Assembly: GCF_022170825.1 (NCBI RefSeq)
Contig: NZ_CP081878.1
Span: forward strand, 398,001-462,000
Reading direction: 5' to 3'
Length of the DNA: 64,000 nucleotides
Origin: Exiguobacterium acetylicum
GTDB lineage: Bacteria; Bacillota; Bacilli; Exiguobacteriales; Exiguobacteriaceae
Made by a program: the position numbers and the translations under genes. The notes beneath the pieces were generated by a model. It did not search any database and was not told the DNA's origin. It worked only from the letters and a program-made list of their open reading frames with translations. Each line of letters opens with the position of its first letter. Within the stretch, counting starts at the first letter, position 1. This document shows positions 26,769 to 34,983 of this stretch, one piece after another.

Positions 26769-27740
26769 ATGTATGATGCAACACAACTGTTCGAACCCGT
26801 CCAACTGACGGAAGACGAAAAATTAGCACGCTTCAAGGAACGAATCGAGCAAGGTGAAAAAATTGAAGCCGATGACTGGATGCCTGCTTTTTACCGGGAC
26901 ACACTGATTAAACTGATTTCGATGCACGGTATCAGTGAAATCATGGGTGCACTTCCGGAAAAAGAATGGGTTCCAAAAGCACCATCGCTTCGACGGAAAC
27001 TGGGCATCATGGCGAAGGTCCAGGATGAGATGGGACACGGGCAGTTGTTACTTCGTGTCGTCGAGGATTTGATGAAGCCGTATGGCAAGACACGTGGGGA
27101 TTTGATGGATGACTTGTTCACGGGACGATTGAAGTTCCATAACGTCTTCCACATGCCGACACGATCATGGGCCGATGCCGGAATGATCGGTTGGCTTGTC
27201 GATGGGGCGGCAATCATCACGCAGACGAATATGCTCGGCGCTTCGTACGGACCGTACGCACGTGCCTTGCAACGCATCTGTGCAGAGGAAGTCTTCCACG
27301 CACAACACGGGGAGTCAATCATCATGGCACTCGCAGAAGGAACACCGGAACAGCGGGCAATGATTCAAGAATCACTGGATGAGTGGTGGGAATCCTTGTT
27401 GATGTTCTTTGGACCAGCTTCGAAAGAGACGACCGGAACATCAAAACAGGACGTGACGATCGCTTATAAGATTCGGACGAAAACGAATGAAGAGCTCCGG
27501 CAAAACTTCTTTACGAAGTACGTACCACGGATTCGTTCGCTCGGACTCGTCATTCCAGACCCAACGTTACGTTTTGATGAAGAGACGGGGCAATGGGAAT
27601 ACGCACAGCCGGACTGGACGAAATTCAAGACGATCATCCAAGGTGGAGGACCACGTTCAAAAGAGCGACTGGATCTGCGCCGGACATCTTACGAGAATAA
27701 CGCCTGGGTAAGGGATGCACTCGCTGAAACGAAGGCATGA
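26769..27740 (+). CDS. paaA: 1,2-phenylacetyl-CoA epoxidase, catalytic subunit A
   Basis: This 323-residue ferritin-like di-iron protein shows metal-ligand helices such as KVQDEMGHGQLLLRVVEDL (ExxH near residue 95) and CAEEVFHAQHGES (ExxxH near residue 175). It epoxidises the ring of phenylacetyl-CoA with O2 and electrons from a reductase. The gene starts after AAAGGAGGA, directly behind paaK, and is followed by paaB, paaC and paaD. The usual reductase gene paaE is not in the cluster. Confidence 0.96.
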   Translation: MYDATQLFEPVQLTEDEKLARFKERIEQGEKIEADDWMPAFYRDTLIKLISMHGISEIMGALPEKEWVPKAPSLRRKLGIMAKVQDEMGHGQLLLRVVEDLMKPYGKTRGDLMDDLFTGRLKFHNVFHMPTRSWADAGMIGWLVDGAAIITQTNMLGASYGPYARALQRICAEEVFHAQHGESIIMALAEGTPEQRAMIQESLDEWWESLLMFFGPASKETTGTSKQDVTIAYKIRTKTNEELRQNFFTKYVPRIRSLGLVIPDPTLRFDEETGQWEYAQPDWTKFKTIIQGGGPRSKERLDLRRTSYENNAWVRDALAETKA

Positions 27741-27754
27741 GAGGGGAAGGTACG

Positions 27755-28099
27755 ATGAACGAGACGTTCTATCACGAATTCGAAGTCTTTAGCAAACGGA
27801 CGCCGAACGCGGCGTTCACCCATCAATTCAGTTTACTTGCTCCAAATAAAGAGATGGCGTTACTGATGGCACAAGAAAACTTCATGCGCCGAGAACCAGT
27901 CGTCGATATCTGGGTCGTCAAACGTGAAGATATCCGTGGTTTGTCACCCGATGAGAAGCAGATGCTAAAGCGGCTCGACAATAAAGATTACCGGACGACC
28001 AAAGGATACGGCTACTTGAAGAAAAAATGGCGTCATTACGAGCAACAGATGCTCGACGAAAAAGAAATCATGTCGTGGCAAGGAGGCGATTCCAAATGA
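27755..28099 (+). CDS. paaB: 1,2-phenylacetyl-CoA epoxidase subunit B
   Basis: I chose ATG 27755, where the conserved NETFYHEFEVFSKRTPN begins and GAGGGGAAG lies upstream. The 114-residue protein has the PaaB block MALLMAQENFMRREPVVDIWVV. It bridges PaaAC heterodimers in the epoxidase complex. Its stop overlaps the paaC start by four bases (ATGA), so the two are translationally coupled. Confidence 0.94.
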   Translation: MNETFYHEFEVFSKRTPNAAFTHQFSLLAPNKEMALLMAQENFMRREPVVDIWVVKREDIRGLSPDEKQMLKRLDNKDYRTTKGYGYLKKKWRHYEQQMLDEKEIMSWQGGDSK

Positions 28100-28881
28100 C
28101 GGAACAAGAACGGACGGCACTCGCCTCCTTACTGTATCAACTCGCAGATGATGATTTCCTCTACGCGTATCGTGGTTCGGAATGGCTCGGGCTTGCACCG
28201 CATATCGAAGAAGACGTCGCTTCATCCTCGATCGCGCAAGATTCGATGGGGCACGCGGCAATGTATTACCAACTTCTTGAGGAACTTGGTGAAGGCAATG
28301 CTGATGCGTTAGCCCATGTCCGCTTGGCACACGAACGGAAGAACTCGATTCTTGTCGAACGTGTCAATGGACCCGGCTACTATATGGAAAAACCCGAATA
28401 CGACTGGGCATTTGCCGTCGTTCGGAACTACTGCTACACGGTCGCGAAAAAGATCCGCATTGATGCCTTGAAATCGAGCAGTTACGAGCCACTCGCTGCG
28501 GCTGCCGTCAAGATCAACATGGAGTTGTACTATCATTTGCTGCACTGGCAAACGTGGTTCACCCAGCTTTATCAATCGACAGAGACGGCGCGCCAGAAGA
28601 TGGACGCAGCGCTCGAAAAAGTCCTCTACGACTTCGGCGACATGTTCGATTATGGTGAACACGGTCAACTGATCGAAGAGATGCGATTGATCGAAGGGCA
28701 AGGGATTTTACTGGATCGTTGGTATCAGACGATCACGCCGTTACTCGTCGAATTGAACGTGACCCTTCCAGAAATGCAGATGACACGTAATGGACGGGAC
28801 GGCGATCACACGGAAGACTTGAATGACGCACTCGCGACACTCGGAGAAGTCTACTTGATTGATCAGACGGCGACGTGGTGA
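28096..28881 (+). CDS. paaC: 1,2-phenylacetyl-CoA epoxidase structural subunit C
   Basis: The 261-residue ferritin-like subunit begins at ATG 28096, overlapping the paaB stop, with AGGAGGCGA upstream. Blocks such as LADDDFLYAYRGSEWLGLAPHIEED and SIAQDSMGHAAMYY fit PaaC, which pairs with PaaA and lacks a full di-iron site. It is needed for substrate binding and stability of the epoxidase. Confidence 0.94.
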   Translation: MTEQERTALASLLYQLADDDFLYAYRGSEWLGLAPHIEEDVASSSIAQDSMGHAAMYYQLLEELGEGNADALAHVRLAHERKNSILVERVNGPGYYMEKPEYDWAFAVVRNYCYTVAKKIRIDALKSSSYEPLAAAAVKINMELYYHLLHWQTWFTQLYQSTETARQKMDAALEKVLYDFGDMFDYGEHGQLIEEMRLIEGQGILLDRWYQTITPLLVELNVTLPEMQMTRNGRDGDHTEDLNDALATLGEVYLIDQTATW

Positions 28882-28895
28882 AAGGAGAGGGAAGC

Positions 28896-29390
28896 ATGAC
28901 GACAACACTTCAGCATGCGATCCGTGAAGCCCTGAACGGGGTGAAGGATCCAGAAATCGATAGCGTCAGCATTTTAGATCTTGGCATGGTCGAGAAGATG
29001 GACGCGGAAGCGACGGCGCATGGCTACACGGTGCACGTCACGCTTCTCCCGACGTTTCTCGGCTGTCCGGCGCTTGAAATCATTAAAAAAAATACCGAAG
29101 CTGCCTTGCAGGTGATTCCGAACGTCGAACAGGTCGACGTCCAGTTCCGGTTTGATCCACCGTGGACATCGGACCGTATCACAGAACAAGGGATGCAAGG
29201 ATTGAAGGCATTCGGCATCGCACCCCCTCGATTCGAACAAGGAAATTGGGAAATCGACTGTCCGTATTGTGGATCGACGTACGTGACGATGGAAAACTTA
29301 TTCGGACCGACCGCTTGTCGAAGTATTCTCTACTGTAAATCGTGTAAAAATCCATTCGAGGCGATGAAACCCGTCTCTACTCTCATGTGA
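28896..29390 (+). CDS. paaD: PaaD, iron-sulfur/epoxidase maturation protein
   Basis: The 164-residue protein has the DUF59/MIP18 domain (VKDPEIDSVSILDLGMV, residues about 11-27) and, at the C-terminus, a four-Cys zinc ribbon formed by CPYCG and CKSCK. This layout is specific to PaaD, thought to help mature the epoxidase metal centres. ATG 28896 follows GGAGAGGGA. Confidence 0.94.
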   Translation: MTTTLQHAIREALNGVKDPEIDSVSILDLGMVEKMDAEATAHGYTVHVTLLPTFLGCPALEIIKKNTEAALQVIPNVEQVDVQFRFDPPWTSDRITEQGMQGLKAFGIAPPRFEQGNWEIDCPYCGSTYVTMENLFGPTACRSILYCKSCKNPFEAMKPVSTLM

Positions 29391-29405
29391 AGGAAGGTAA
29401 TCACT

Positions 29406-29729
29406 ATGGCAAAATTAATCGCACTTTACAAACACCCAGAAAACAAGGAAGCATTCGATCAGCATTACTTCGAGGTCCATGGTCCGTTAACAGCAAAAAT
29501 TCCAGGACTAAAAGAAATGAACGTCACGAAAATCGTCGGTTCACCAATGGGTGGAGACGGAAAGTACTACTTGATGTGCGAGATGGTCTATGAAAGTCAG
29601 GAAGCGATGCAAGCTGGCATGCGTTCTCTTGAAGGAAAAGCGTCAGGGAAAGACTTGATGAGCTTTGCGGGGGATCTCGTCACATTGATGATTGGTGAAG
29701 ATGTCCATGCCGACACAACAGTACGTTAA
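29406..29729 (+). CDS. EthD-family small protein in the paa operon
   Basis: The 107-residue protein has the EthD/dabb-like ferredoxin fold, beginning with KLIALYKHPENKEAFDQHYF and containing the His of FEVHGPLTAKIPGL. EthD proteins accompany oxygenase systems with an unknown helper role. It sits at the place where paaE stands in Proteobacteria, but it has no flavin or iron-sulfur motif, so it cannot replace that reductase. An AAGGAAGG site precedes the start; the end overlaps the next gene. Confidence 0.8.
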   Translation: MAKLIALYKHPENKEAFDQHYFEVHGPLTAKIPGLKEMNVTKIVGSPMGGDGKYYLMCEMVYESQEAMQAGMRSLEGKASGKDLMSFAGDLVTLMIGEDVHADTTVR

Positions 29730-30486
29730 GACAGAAACGGTTGGTCGGATCGGTCGAATTCGGCTCGACCGGACGGCACGATACAATGCGCTGAACCGGA
29801 CGATGGTCCGCGAAATCGTTGAGGCGATGGAGACTTTTGACCGCGACGATCGGGTGACGGTCATTGTTTTGACAGGAAACGGAAAGTCGTTTTCAGCAGG
29901 TGCCGATATCGAGGAGATGCTCGAAGCGACACCGATTTCGATGGAACTTCTTGATCCATTCGCGGACTGGGACCGGATCAGCCGAATCAAAAAACCAATC
30001 ATTGCAGGTGTCCACGGTTTTGTTCTCGGAGGCGGGTTCGAACTGGCGCTCGCTTGTGATTTAATCTACGCCGATCCCGCGACTCAGTTTGGCTTTCCAG
30101 AAGTCGGACTCGGCGTCATGCCGGGAGCAGGCGGGACGCAACGTTTGACGAAATGCATCGGTCGAACGCGGGCGCTCGAGTGGCTCTTCACGGGTGACCG
30201 AATGCAGGCAGAGGAAGCAGAACGACTTGGCATCATCAATCGAGTGACGACGGACGTCGAAGCGACGGTGCTTGCGATGGCGGAGCGATTATCAAACCAG
30301 CCGAGCATGGCGTTACGACTGATTAAGGACGCAGCAAACAAAGCCGTCGATTTATCGTTACAAGATGGCATGGAGCACGAACGCCGAAACTTCTATCTGC
30401 TGTTCGCAACAGCCGATCAAACAGAAGGCATGCAAGCCTTTCTCGAAAAACGTCCACCGATTTTCAATCAACAGGAACAGGAGTGA
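29701..30486 (+). CDS. enoyl-CoA hydratase/isomerase family protein (first of two in the paa operon)
   Basis: The crotonase-fold protein has the oxyanion-hole blocks GKSFSAGADIEEM near residue 60 and GVHGFVLGGGFELALACD near residue 100, and the Glu of FPEVGLGVMPGAGGTQRL. In the pathway it may be PaaG (isomerase of the epoxide to the oxepin) or PaaF (hydratase); the sequence alone does not settle which. The start is uncertain (29701 or 29707), and it overlaps the EthD-like gene by about 25 bases. The stop is close to the aldehyde dehydrogenase start. Confidence 0.85.
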   Translation: MSMPTQQYVKTETVGRIGRIRLDRTARYNALNRTMVREIVEAMETFDRDDRVTVIVLTGNGKSFSAGADIEEMLEATPISMELLDPFADWDRISRIKKPIIAGVHGFVLGGGFELALACDLIYADPATQFGFPEVGLGVMPGAGGTQRLTKCIGRTRALEWLFTGDRMQAEEAERLGIINRVTTDVEATVLAMAERLSNQPSMALRLIKDAANKAVDLSLQDGMEHERRNFYLLFATADQTEGMQAFLEKRPPIFNQQEQE

Positions 30487-30491
30487 ATACA

Positions 30492-32000
30492 ATGTCGACA
30501 GTACATGAAAAAACACTTGAAATGAAACGGTCCGTCTATCATTTGCTCATCAACGGCGAACAAGTCGAAGGTGCAACAGGCGAGACATTTAAAACATATA
30601 ATCCGGCAACAGGTGAAGTGATCGCGGAAGTTGCAAAAGCATCGAAGGAAGACGCTGATCGTGCCGTTCAAGCCGCACGGGATGCGTTTGATCACGGGAA
30701 GTGGAAGATGTGGCCAGTCGGACGCCGCGCGCAAATCTTAAATAAGATTGCCAGCATCATGCGTTCCCGCTTCAACGAAATCGTCGAACTCGAGATTCTC
30801 GATACAGGGAAATCATTAGCAGCGGCGCAAGGACAAGTCACGCAAGCAATTGAAGACTTTGAGTTCTACGCAGGTGCGATCGTCGGTCATCGTGGTGTCG
30901 TCAATAACGTGCCGGGACAATTCCATAACTACACAGAAAAAGAAGCGGTCGGTGTTTGTGCGCAAATCATTCCGTGGAACTATCCATTGATGATGGCAGC
31001 TTGGAAAGTTGCACCAGCGATCGCAGTCGGTTGTTCGGTCGTCGTCAAACCAGCGACATTAACACCATTAACAGCCATCATTCTCGGTGAGATTTGTCTA
31101 GAAGCTGGCGTTCCGGCAGGTGTCGTCAACGTCATCCCAGGTTCAGGCCGCGAGATCGGCAACCATCTCGTCGAGCATCCAAACGTCGATAAAGTCGCTT
31201 TCACAGGCTCGACACCAGTCGGAAAAGACATCATGGGACGTGCGTCAGAAACACTAAAACGAGTCACACTCGAACTCGGTGGAAAATCACCGAACATCGT
31301 CTTTGAAGATGCAGATGTGACAGCAGCTGTTGATGGTTCGTTGTTCGGGATCTTCTATAACAGCGGTCAATCGTGTGAAGCACGCTCACGTCTTTACGTT
31401 CACGAGGATATTTACGACGCGTTCATGGAACAATTCGTCGCAAAAACAAAACAACTCGTTCTCGGCAATCCATTTGATAAAGGAACACATGTCGGAGCGA
31501 TCATCGATCAACAACAAGTCGATGTCATCGATGGATACGTCCAGTCAGCGAAAGCAGACGGAGCAACAATCGTCACAGGAGGTCACGCTTCAGCACCAGA
31601 AGGATACGAAAAAGGCTTCTGGTACGCACCGACGATCATCACGGACGTCACGCATGAGATGAAAGCGGTCAATGAAGAGATCTTTGGACCAGTCGTCGTC
31701 GTCATGCCGTTCAAGGATGAAAAAGAAGCGATTCGTTTAGCGAACGATACATCGTTTGGACTCGGATCAGCGCTTTGGACGAAAGACGGTGCAAAAGCGA
31801 CGCGCGTTGCCAACCAAATCAAAGCCGGTATCGTCATGGTTAACTGTCCGTTTTCTGCTTTCCCAGGTACACCGTTTGGTGGGTATAAGCAATCAGGATT
31901 CGGTCGTGAACTCTGTATCGAAACACTTGATCTGTACACAGAAACGAAGAGTATCTTGTCGTATTACGGCAGTCGTCCACTCAATCCGTTCGGACTATAA
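30492..32000 (+). CDS. aldehyde dehydrogenase of the phenylacetate pathway
   Basis: The 502-residue enzyme has all class landmarks: IPWNYPLMMAAWKVAPA, the NAD loop FTGSTPVGKDIMGRA, the general base in LELGGKSPN (about Glu266), the nucleophile in NSGQSCEARSR (about Cys300) and EEIFGPVVVVMPF. Overall similarity is to betaine-aldehyde-type enzymes. Context suggests it oxidises the ring-opened 3-oxo-5,6-dehydrosuberyl-CoA semialdehyde. Classic PaaZ carries a fused MaoC hydratase, which is absent here, so ring hydrolysis needs another enzyme. A terminator follows. Confidence 0.88.
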   Translation: MSTVHEKTLEMKRSVYHLLINGEQVEGATGETFKTYNPATGEVIAEVAKASKEDADRAVQAARDAFDHGKWKMWPVGRRAQILNKIASIMRSRFNEIVELEILDTGKSLAAAQGQVTQAIEDFEFYAGAIVGHRGVVNNVPGQFHNYTEKEAVGVCAQIIPWNYPLMMAAWKVAPAIAVGCSVVVKPATLTPLTAIILGEICLEAGVPAGVVNVIPGSGREIGNHLVEHPNVDKVAFTGSTPVGKDIMGRASETLKRVTLELGGKSPNIVFEDADVTAAVDGSLFGIFYNSGQSCEARSRLYVHEDIYDAFMEQFVAKTKQLVLGNPFDKGTHVGAIIDQQQVDVIDGYVQSAKADGATIVTGGHASAPEGYEKGFWYAPTIITDVTHEMKAVNEEIFGPVVVVMPFKDEKEAIRLANDTSFGLGSALWTKDGAKATRVANQIKAGIVMVNCPFSAFPGTPFGGYKQSGFGRELCIETLDLYTETKSILSYYGSRPLNPFGL

Positions 32001-32010
32001 GCAAGAGGGA

Positions 32011-32045
32011 AGGCTGGAGTTCCGTCGGGAAGTCCAGCCTTTTTT
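32011..32045 (+). terminator. terminator inside the paa cluster
   Basis: A stem of AGGCTGGA (32011-32018) with TCCAGCCT (32033-32040) is followed by T residues to 32045. It splits the ring-attack genes from the beta-oxidation genes and may be partial read-through, since no strong promoter is seen before paaH. Confidence 0.75.
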
Positions 32046-32074
32046 AACAGCACAGGGGATAAGGGGGAAATCAG

Positions 32075-32941
32075 ATGGTAGAACAAATCGTCGTCGTCGG
32101 ATCCGGCGTCATGGGACGTGGCATTGCGTACGTTGCCGCACACCGCGGATTTCAGGTGACACTCGTTGATATTAAAGAAGCGTATGTCGAAAGTGCCTAT
32201 CAAGAACTCGAACGGATCGCAGAGAAAGGTATCACGCGAGGCAAAATGTCCGCGAGTGAAGTCGAGGGACTGTTCGATCGGTTAAGTTTGTCGACGGATT
32301 TAGCAACGGCTGCACAACAAGCGGATCTCGTCATTGAGGCGGTACCGGAACAACTGACGATCAAACAGCAAGTCTTTGAAACATTAGAAGCCAATGCACG
32401 ACCGGACTGTTATTTTGCGACGAATACGTCGACGATGAGTCCGACGGAGATCGCCTCCTTTACGAACAGGGCGGACCGGGTCATGGCGATGCATTTCTTC
32501 AATCCGGTCCATCTGATGCCACTGATCGAGCTCGTTCGTGGTCTTGAGACGTCGGATGAGACGGTTGCTGCCTTAGAGCAAGTGGCGCGTCATATGCAAA
32601 AGGAAACGGTCGTCATCCGTGAGTTTCCTGGGTTTGTGACTTCACGTATCAGTGCGCTCGTCGGAAACGAAGCGTTTTATATGTTGCAAGAAGGGCTTGG
32701 GACACCGGAAGAGATCGATAAAGCGATCAAACTCGGATTAAATTATCCGATGGGACCCTTCGAACTCGGGGACTTGGTCGGGCTCGATACTCGACTCCAC
32801 AACTTAAAGTATCTCCATGAGAAGCTCGGCGAAAAATACCGTCCGGCACCACTGCTCGAACAGTATGTCAAAGCCGGTCGACTCGGTCGTAAAACAGGTC
32901 GTGGGGTCTACGACTACACGAATCGTGAGGTGACGTCATGA
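32075..32941 (+). CDS. paaH: 3-hydroxyacyl-CoA dehydrogenase
   Basis: The 288-residue protein has the NAD motif VVGSGVMGRGIAYVAAHRG, the catalytic His in MAMHFFNPVHLMPLIEL near residue 145, and a C-terminal domain with GFVTSRISALVGNEAFYMLQ. The single-domain form resembles 3-hydroxybutyryl-CoA dehydrogenases. In the pathway it oxidises 3-hydroxyadipyl-CoA to 3-oxoadipyl-CoA. Its stop overlaps the thiolase start by four bases. Confidence 0.92.
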   Translation: MVEQIVVVGSGVMGRGIAYVAAHRGFQVTLVDIKEAYVESAYQELERIAEKGITRGKMSASEVEGLFDRLSLSTDLATAAQQADLVIEAVPEQLTIKQQVFETLEANARPDCYFATNTSTMSPTEIASFTNRADRVMAMHFFNPVHLMPLIELVRGLETSDETVAALEQVARHMQKETVVIREFPGFVTSRISALVGNEAFYMLQEGLGTPEEIDKAIKLGLNYPMGPFELGDLVGLDTRLHNLKYLHEKLGEKYRPAPLLEQYVKAGRLGRKTGRGVYDYTNREVTS

Positions 32942-34146
32942 AACGTGTCGCCATCATCGATGCCGTTCGGACACCGATCGGTCGCTATAACGGCGCGTTG
33001 CGTCAAGTTCGCCCGGATGATTTAGGGGCACGTGTCATCGAAGCGTTACTTAAGCGTAATCCGCAAGTCGATCCGAAGACGATCGAGGAAGTTATTTTCG
33101 GCAATGCGAATCAGGCGGGGGAAGATAACCGGAACGTCGCTCGGATGTCCGGACTACTGGCTGGTCTACCGGTCGAAGTCGCCGGTACGACGATCAATCG
33201 CTTATGTGGATCAGGACTCGATGCTGTCATTGCAGCCGCTCGCGGAATTGCGTTAGGTGAAGGGGATATTTATATCGCTGGAGGAACGGAAAGCATGACG
33301 CGTGCGCCGTTCGTCCTCGCGAAGCCGGATCAAGCCAACCCGCGTGGCAATCAGACGATGTATGATACGACGATTGGCTGGCGGTTCGTCAATGATCGCT
33401 TAGCAGATAAATACGGAACGGATTCGATGCCGGAGACAGCTGAGAACGTCGCCCGTCAGTACGGCATCTCACGTGAAGCGCAGGATGACTTTGCGTTTGA
33501 AAGTCAACAACGTGCAAAACGAGCCATCGAGGAACAGCGCTTCACAGAAGAGCTAGTTGCGGTCATGCAGATGGACCGAAAAGGTAACGTCAGCGTCTTC
33601 GACCAAGATGAACACCCACGTCCCGAGACGACGCGCGAGAAACTCGCGACGCTTCGTCCTTTATTCCCGAACGGTACCGTGACAGCGGGAAATGCATCTG
33701 GCGTCAACGATGGTGCTTCGGCGCTGTTATTGATGAGTGAAGAAAAAGCAAACGAACTCGGCTTGACACCGCTTGGATATTACCGAGCGAGTGCGACAGC
33801 AGGCGTTGAACCCGCCATCATGGGCATCGGACCGATCGACGCGACGGAAAAAGTTCTCCGGCGGGCAGGATTGAAAGTCGAACAGCTCGATCAGATTGAG
33901 TTGAACGAAGCGTTTGCGGCTCAAAGTCTTGCTTGTATCGAAGCACTCGGTCTACCGAGCGAAAAAGTCAACGTCAACGGCGGAGCGATTGCTTTCGGTC
34001 ATCCGCTCGGCGCAAGTGGAGCGCGGATTTTGACGACGTTATTGCATGAGATGCGCCGGACGAACCGGACGTATGGTCTCGCCACGATGTGTGTCGGAGT
34101 TGGTCAAGGGATCGCACTCGTCGTCGATCGGGAGGGACTCGTATGA
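32938..34146 (+). CDS. paaJ: acyl-CoA thiolase (3-oxoadipyl-CoA/3-oxo-5,6-dehydrosuberyl-CoA thiolase)
   Basis: The 402-residue thiolase has the acyl-Cys in INRLCGSGLDAV (about Cys90), the His in NVNGGAIAFGHPLGASGAR near residue 355, and the second Cys in ATMCVGVGQGIA near residue 386. PaaJ acts twice in the phenylacetate route, releasing acetyl-CoA and then succinyl-CoA. Overlaps of four bases with paaH before and a hydratase after show tight coupling. Confidence 0.93.
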   Translation: MKRVAIIDAVRTPIGRYNGALRQVRPDDLGARVIEALLKRNPQVDPKTIEEVIFGNANQAGEDNRNVARMSGLLAGLPVEVAGTTINRLCGSGLDAVIAAARGIALGEGDIYIAGGTESMTRAPFVLAKPDQANPRGNQTMYDTTIGWRFVNDRLADKYGTDSMPETAENVARQYGISREAQDDFAFESQQRAKRAIEEQRFTEELVAVMQMDRKGNVSVFDQDEHPRPETTREKLATLRPLFPNGTVTAGNASGVNDGASALLLMSEEKANELGLTPLGYYRASATAGVEPAIMGIGPIDATEKVLRRAGLKVEQLDQIELNEAFAAQSLACIEALGLPSEKVNVNGGAIAFGHPLGASGARILTTLLHEMRRTNRTYGLATMCVGVGQGIALVVDREGLV

Positions 34147-34910
34147 TTCATTTGGAACGAGAAGGCTATATCGCGATCGTTCGGATTGATCGCCCAGAAC
34201 GCCTGAACTGTCTCGATTATCCGACGCTTGTCGCCTTACAGGAACAAGTCGATGCGTTGTCGGTCGACCCGGAAGCGCGGGTCGTCCTGTTCACCGGAAC
34301 CGGTAAAGCATTTAGTGCCGGCGCTGATTTAAAGGAACGCGTACATTTGAATGAGGAAGAAGTCCGACGTAATGTCCTTGCGATTCGTAACGTCTTCACC
34401 TCGATCGCACAATTACCACAACCGACAATCGCTGCCGTCAATGGTCACGCGCTCGGTGGTGGCTTTGAATGGATCCTCGCCTGTGATTTCCGTTTTCTCG
34501 TCGAGGATGCACTCGTCGGTTTGACGGAGACTAGTTTCGGAATCATTCCCGGGGCTGGCGGAACACAACGCTTGCCGCGACTGATTGGGGAGACACGAGC
34601 AAAGGAACTGATTTTCACGGCGAAAAAAATCGATGCGATGACAGCAGAACGTTACGGACTCGCGACAGCCGTCGTCGCCCGGGAAGCGTTGATGACGACC
34701 TGTCTTGAGTTTGCTAATCAAATGTTACAGAACGGTCCCATCGCCTTGCGACAAGCGAAGCGAGCGATTGATCAAGGGCGGGATGTCTCACTCGAAGAAG
34801 GACTGCAGCTCGAAACGGAAGCCTATGAAGTCGTCATTCCGACTGCCGATCGTCAGGAAGCGCTACAAGCCTTCGCTGAAAAACGACCACCACGCTTTGA
34901 AGGAAGATGA
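34143..34910 (+). CDS. enoyl-CoA hydratase (second crotonase of the paa operon)
   Basis: The 255-residue crotonase begins at ATG 34143 overlapping the paaJ stop. Key blocks are GKAFSAGADLKERV near residue 58, GHALGGGFEWILACD near residue 100 and TSFGIIPGAGGTQRLPR with the catalytic-region Glu before it. It follows the thiolase directly, which suggests the PaaF role of hydrating 2,3-dehydroadipyl-CoA, leaving the earlier crotonase as PaaG; this split is inferred. Confidence 0.86.
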   Translation: MIHLEREGYIAIVRIDRPERLNCLDYPTLVALQEQVDALSVDPEARVVLFTGTGKAFSAGADLKERVHLNEEEVRRNVLAIRNVFTSIAQLPQPTIAAVNGHALGGGFEWILACDFRFLVEDALVGLTETSFGIIPGAGGTQRLPRLIGETRAKELIFTAKKIDAMTAERYGLATAVVAREALMTTCLEFANQMLQNGPIALRQAKRAIDQGRDVSLEEGLQLETEAYEVVIPTADRQEALQAFAEKRPPRFEGR

Positions 34911-34936
34911 GGATGGTCGACGTTTGAAATAACCCG

Positions 34937-34942
34937 TATACT
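34937..34942 (+). promoter_or_regulatory. possible own -10 box of paaX
   Basis: TATACT lies 42 bases before the paaX start with no convincing -35 hexamer. The gap of 73 bases after the hydratase stop, unlike the tight spacing upstream, makes an own promoter plausible. The flanking GTATACTAACGATAC is partly symmetrical. Confidence 0.35.
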
Positions 34943-34983
34943 AACGATACACACTATGAACGACTGAAGAGAGAGTGAATACC

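Noticed and set aside
30492-32000. Betaine aldehyde dehydrogenase role for osmoprotection.
   Set aside because: Sequence similarity would allow it, but the gene lies inside the paa operon and no choline transport or oxidation gene is near.
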